This document shows positions 62,115 through 64,000 of a stretch of 64,000 nt of DNA, piece by piece. Made by a program: the position numbers and the translations under genes. The notes under the pieces were generated by a model that saw only the letters and a list, made by a program, of their open reading frames with translations, did no database searches and was not told where the DNA came from. This DNA comes from CAVSRC01 sp963781775. Its GTDB lineage: Bacteria; Pseudomonadota; Alphaproteobacteria; Rhizobiales; Kaistiaceae. The stretch lies in assembly GCA_963781775.1 (NCBI GenBank), contig CAWAHE010000024.1, positions 124,001 to 188,000 on the forward strand. The letters run 5' to 3'. Each line of letters begins with the position of its first letter. Position 1 is the stretch's first letter.

Positions 62115-62507
62115 ATGGCTATCACCGGATACACCCACCAGACGCCGTCCAGCACAGCCGACAGGTTGCTCAAGATCGCAGGCGCCGGCTTCGCCCGCCT
62201 CGCCGTGATGTGGCGCGCTGCCCGAAACCGCCGGTCGGTGGCCCGTCTCCTCGAGTGGGATGCGCACATGCTGCGCGATATCGGCGTGACCCCCGGCGAC
62301 GTGCAGTCGGCACTCGCCTCGCCGCTGGCCGAGGACCCGTCCTATCGCCTCGGTGTCATGTCGGTCGAGCGGCGCGCCGCCTTCCGCGCCACGGCCCACG
62401 AGCGGCTCGCCCGGCAAGCGAACCGCGTCGCGTCGAAGAGCGAGACGCTCGCCGCCGGCCATCGCCGCGAGCGTCGCGTACCGCCGAATCGGATTCTGGA
62501 TTTCTGA
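62115..62507 (+). CDS. DUF1127 protein (130 aa), partner of the LysR-type regulator
   Basis: The 130-residue protein has the DUF1127 core RSVARLLEWDAHMLRDIGVT near residues 41-60, with the invariant DIG. It differs from the 53-residue mini-form at 39448 in having about 40 extra residues before and 70 after the core, the latter Arg-rich (RRERRVPPNRILDF). In Brucella, VtlR activates genes of this type. ATG 62115 is preceded by AGAGGAAC. It is followed by a strong terminator, so it is a single-gene transcript. Confidence 0.85.
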   Translation: MAITGYTHQTPSSTADRLLKIAGAGFARLAVMWRAARNRRSVARLLEWDAHMLRDIGVTPGDVQSALASPLAEDPSYRLGVMSVERRAAFRATAHERLARQANRVASKSETLAAGHRRERRVPPNRILDF

Positions 62508-62543
62508 GCGGAGCTGCTGGTCCCCTGGACGCTCCGACAGCCT

Positions 62544-62571
62544 GGCCCGCCCCAAAAGGGCGGGCCTTTTT
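62544..62571 (+). terminator. Rho-independent terminator after the DUF1127 gene
   Basis: A 9-bp perfect stem (GGCCCGCCC / GGGCGGGCC) with loop CAAAA is followed by five Ts. It lies 37 bases after the stop codon. Confidence 0.92.
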
Positions 62572-62733
62572 CGTCGCCGACGTCCTCAAACGAAAAACGG
62601 GCCGGCAATTCCTCGCACGACCCGTAGAACGGGTATCGTAGGAAAAAACAAACAGACTGGCAAGACGGCTTCCAGTCCAATAGATGGAGACCCCTTCGCG
62701 CGCGCACGCGCGATTCAGGAAAGGGGGTCGTCC

Positions 62734-63984
62734 ATGCAAGCCTGCGGACTCGATTTCGGTACGTCGAACTCGGCAATCGGCGTCATTCGCGATGGCGTAC
62801 CAACGCTTGTTCCGGCCGACGGCGGCTCCACGCTCTTCCCCAGCGCCATCTTCTTCGACGCCGAAACGCCCGGCCGGATTCTCTATGGCGATGCCGCGAT
62901 TGCCGCATCGGTCGGCCAGGCCGAAGGGCGGCTCATGCGGTCGCTGAAGTCGATCCTGGCGTCGTCGCTCATCGAGGAAACGACGATGATCGGCAAGACG
63001 CGGGTGCCCCTGTCCCGTGTCGTCGAGATATTCATCCGCCATCTCAAGCAGAGGGCGGAGGCGTTTCACGGGACGACGCTCGATACCGTCATCCACGGGC
63101 GGCCGGTGCACTTCGTCGATGGCGATACAGCCGCGGACGCGCGCGCCGAAAACGTGCTGCGCAAGGTCGCCGAGCGAGCCGGCTTCACCGATATCCGCTT
63201 CGTCTACGAGCCGATCGCGGCGGCCGCGCACTACGAGCGCACGGTCACCGCCGAGGAGCTTGTGCTCGTCGCCGACATCGGCGGCGGCACCTCCGACATC
63301 GCCCTGGTCCGCGTTGGGCCTGGGCGGCGCGACCGGCCCGACCGGGCATCCGACATTCTCGCCAGCACCGGCGGGCGCGTCGGCGGCACCGACTTCGACA
63401 GCCTGCTCAGCCTCGCCAGCGTCATGCCCTTGCTCGGCCTTGGCACCGATCTTGTCGACAAGCACCTGCCGATGCCCAAGCGGCTCTATCACGACCTCGC
63501 CACGTGGGCGTCGATCAATTTCGTCTATACCCGCGCCAACGCGGCGGAAGCGCGGGAACTCGCCAAGGGAGCCCAAGAGCCCGGCAAGGTCGGACGGCTG
63601 GCGACGGCAATCGCCAGACGGCTCGGCCACCGCATCGCATTCGCCGTCGAAGACGCCAAGATCGCGCTCGGGGACTCCACTCACGCCACGATCCCCCTCG
63701 GCTTCCTCGAAGACGGTCTGAAGGCGGAGACAAGCCGAGCCATTTTCGAGACGGCCGTCGGGTCGAAGACCGAGAGCATCAGCCGATTCGTCACGGCGTG
63801 CATCCGGGACGCCGGCGTCTCCGCCGACCGGATCAACACGATTTTCCTGACGGGCGGGTCGTCGCGTGTACCCGCGGTTCGCGACGCCGTGCGGCGCGCG
63901 GTTCCGACGGCGGCGATTGCCGGCGACTCCGACTTTCTGTCCGTCGCCCTCGGCCTTACCGAAGGGGCGCGCCGTGTCGTCTAG
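62734..63984 (+). CDS. Hsp70-family protein, YegD-like
   Basis: The 416-residue protein has the Hsp70/actin ATPase fold: phosphate-1 motif GLDFGTSNSAIGV, VYEPIAAAAHYE, phosphate-2 motif VADIGGGTSDIALV and adenosine motif TGGSSRVPAVRDAV. It lacks the C-terminal substrate-binding domain of DnaK, as in E. coli YegD, so it is an ATPase of unknown client. ATG 62734 is preceded by GGAAAGGGGG. No DnaJ or GrpE gene is nearby. The stop lies 16 bases before the window end. Confidence 0.92.
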   Translation: MQACGLDFGTSNSAIGVIRDGVPTLVPADGGSTLFPSAIFFDAETPGRILYGDAAIAASVGQAEGRLMRSLKSILASSLIEETTMIGKTRVPLSRVVEIFIRHLKQRAEAFHGTTLDTVIHGRPVHFVDGDTAADARAENVLRKVAERAGFTDIRFVYEPIAAAAHYERTVTAEELVLVADIGGGTSDIALVRVGPGRRDRPDRASDILASTGGRVGGTDFDSLLSLASVMPLLGLGTDLVDKHLPMPKRLYHDLATWASINFVYTRANAAEARELAKGAQEPGKVGRLATAIARRLGHRIAFAVEDAKIALGDSTHATIPLGFLEDGLKAETSRAIFETAVGSKTESISRFVTACIRDAGVSADRINTIFLTGGSSRVPAVRDAVRRAVPTAAIAGDSDFLSVALGLTEGARRVV

Positions 63985-64000
63985 TGCGCCATCAACACCG

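Overview
The window is a GC-rich (roughly two thirds G+C by eye), densely coded chromosomal segment from an alphaproteobacterium, most probably of the order Hyphomicrobiales (Rhizobiales). The evidence is the gene content and order: fabI–phosphatase–aroC–ribB, the lipid A/Kdo block lpxK–waaA–DUF374–DUF4170–tldE next to DUF2093 and mutL, HisZ-dependent short HisG, DUF6101, a BacA-like peptide transporter, CIRCE-controlled groESL, and an LsrB/VtlR-type LysR regulator beside a DUF1127 gene. I see no prophage, insertion sequence, CRISPR array, tRNA or rRNA. The content is chromosomal housekeeping and central metabolism. I cannot name the genus.

Layout. 0-7 kb: riboflavin, chorismate and fatty-acid genes (minus strand), a small exported YxxxD-repeat protein, a D-2-hydroxyacid dehydrogenase, DUF6101, DUF1801 and ubiA. 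7-12.5 kb: purD translationally coupled to a short-form alpha-glucan phosphorylase, a 430-bp gap, then mutL and DUF2093. 12.5-25 kb (mostly minus strand): the lipid A/Kdo block, tldE, a catalytic/non-catalytic pair of M16 peptidases, rsmD, rluB, divergent tadA, a lipoprotein, ribF and a HAD phosphatase. 25-31 kb: an orphan NtrC-type regulator, an exported protein of unknown function, and two tandem TadG-like von Willebrand A proteins. 31-40 kb: groES-groEL under CIRCE, two cyclic-nucleotide-binding-domain proteins flanking doxX and bacA, hisS-hisZ-hisG, and a DUF1127 mini-protein. 40-50 kb: 3-methyladenine glycosylase, twin L,D-transpeptidases, an MFS exporter, malate synthase, cytochrome b561, a YadGH-type ABC exporter, and thiM-thiE behind a TPP riboswitch. 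50-59 kb: an ArsR/SRPBCC pair, then glycolate oxidase (glcD, glcE, glcF) and lactate utilisation (lutABC). 59-64 kb: amidotransferase, metallophosphatase, 1-Cys peroxiredoxin, LsrB/VtlR-like regulator with its divergent DUF1127 partner, and a YegD-like Hsp70.

How the genes fit together. Two-carbon and hydroxyacid metabolism is well represented. GlcDEF makes glyoxylate, malate synthase condenses it with acetyl-CoA, LutABC oxidises lactate, and a separate D-2-hydroxyglutarate dehydrogenase-like enzyme is present. Envelope genes are also frequent: lipid A phosphorylation, Kdo transfer, L,D-transpeptidases, BacA and two vWA proteins.

Caution on sequence quality. Three conserved genes (groEL, hisS and an ABC ATPase) each carry one apparent extra base that breaks the frame, all between 32.8 and 47.1 kb. 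I regard these as probable sequencing or assembly errors and give full gene extents across the breaks. No clearly new multi-gene system is evident. The most interesting leads are the LsrB/VtlR–DUF1127 pair, the tandem vWA proteins, the purD–glucan phosphorylase coupling, and the ArsR palindrome.
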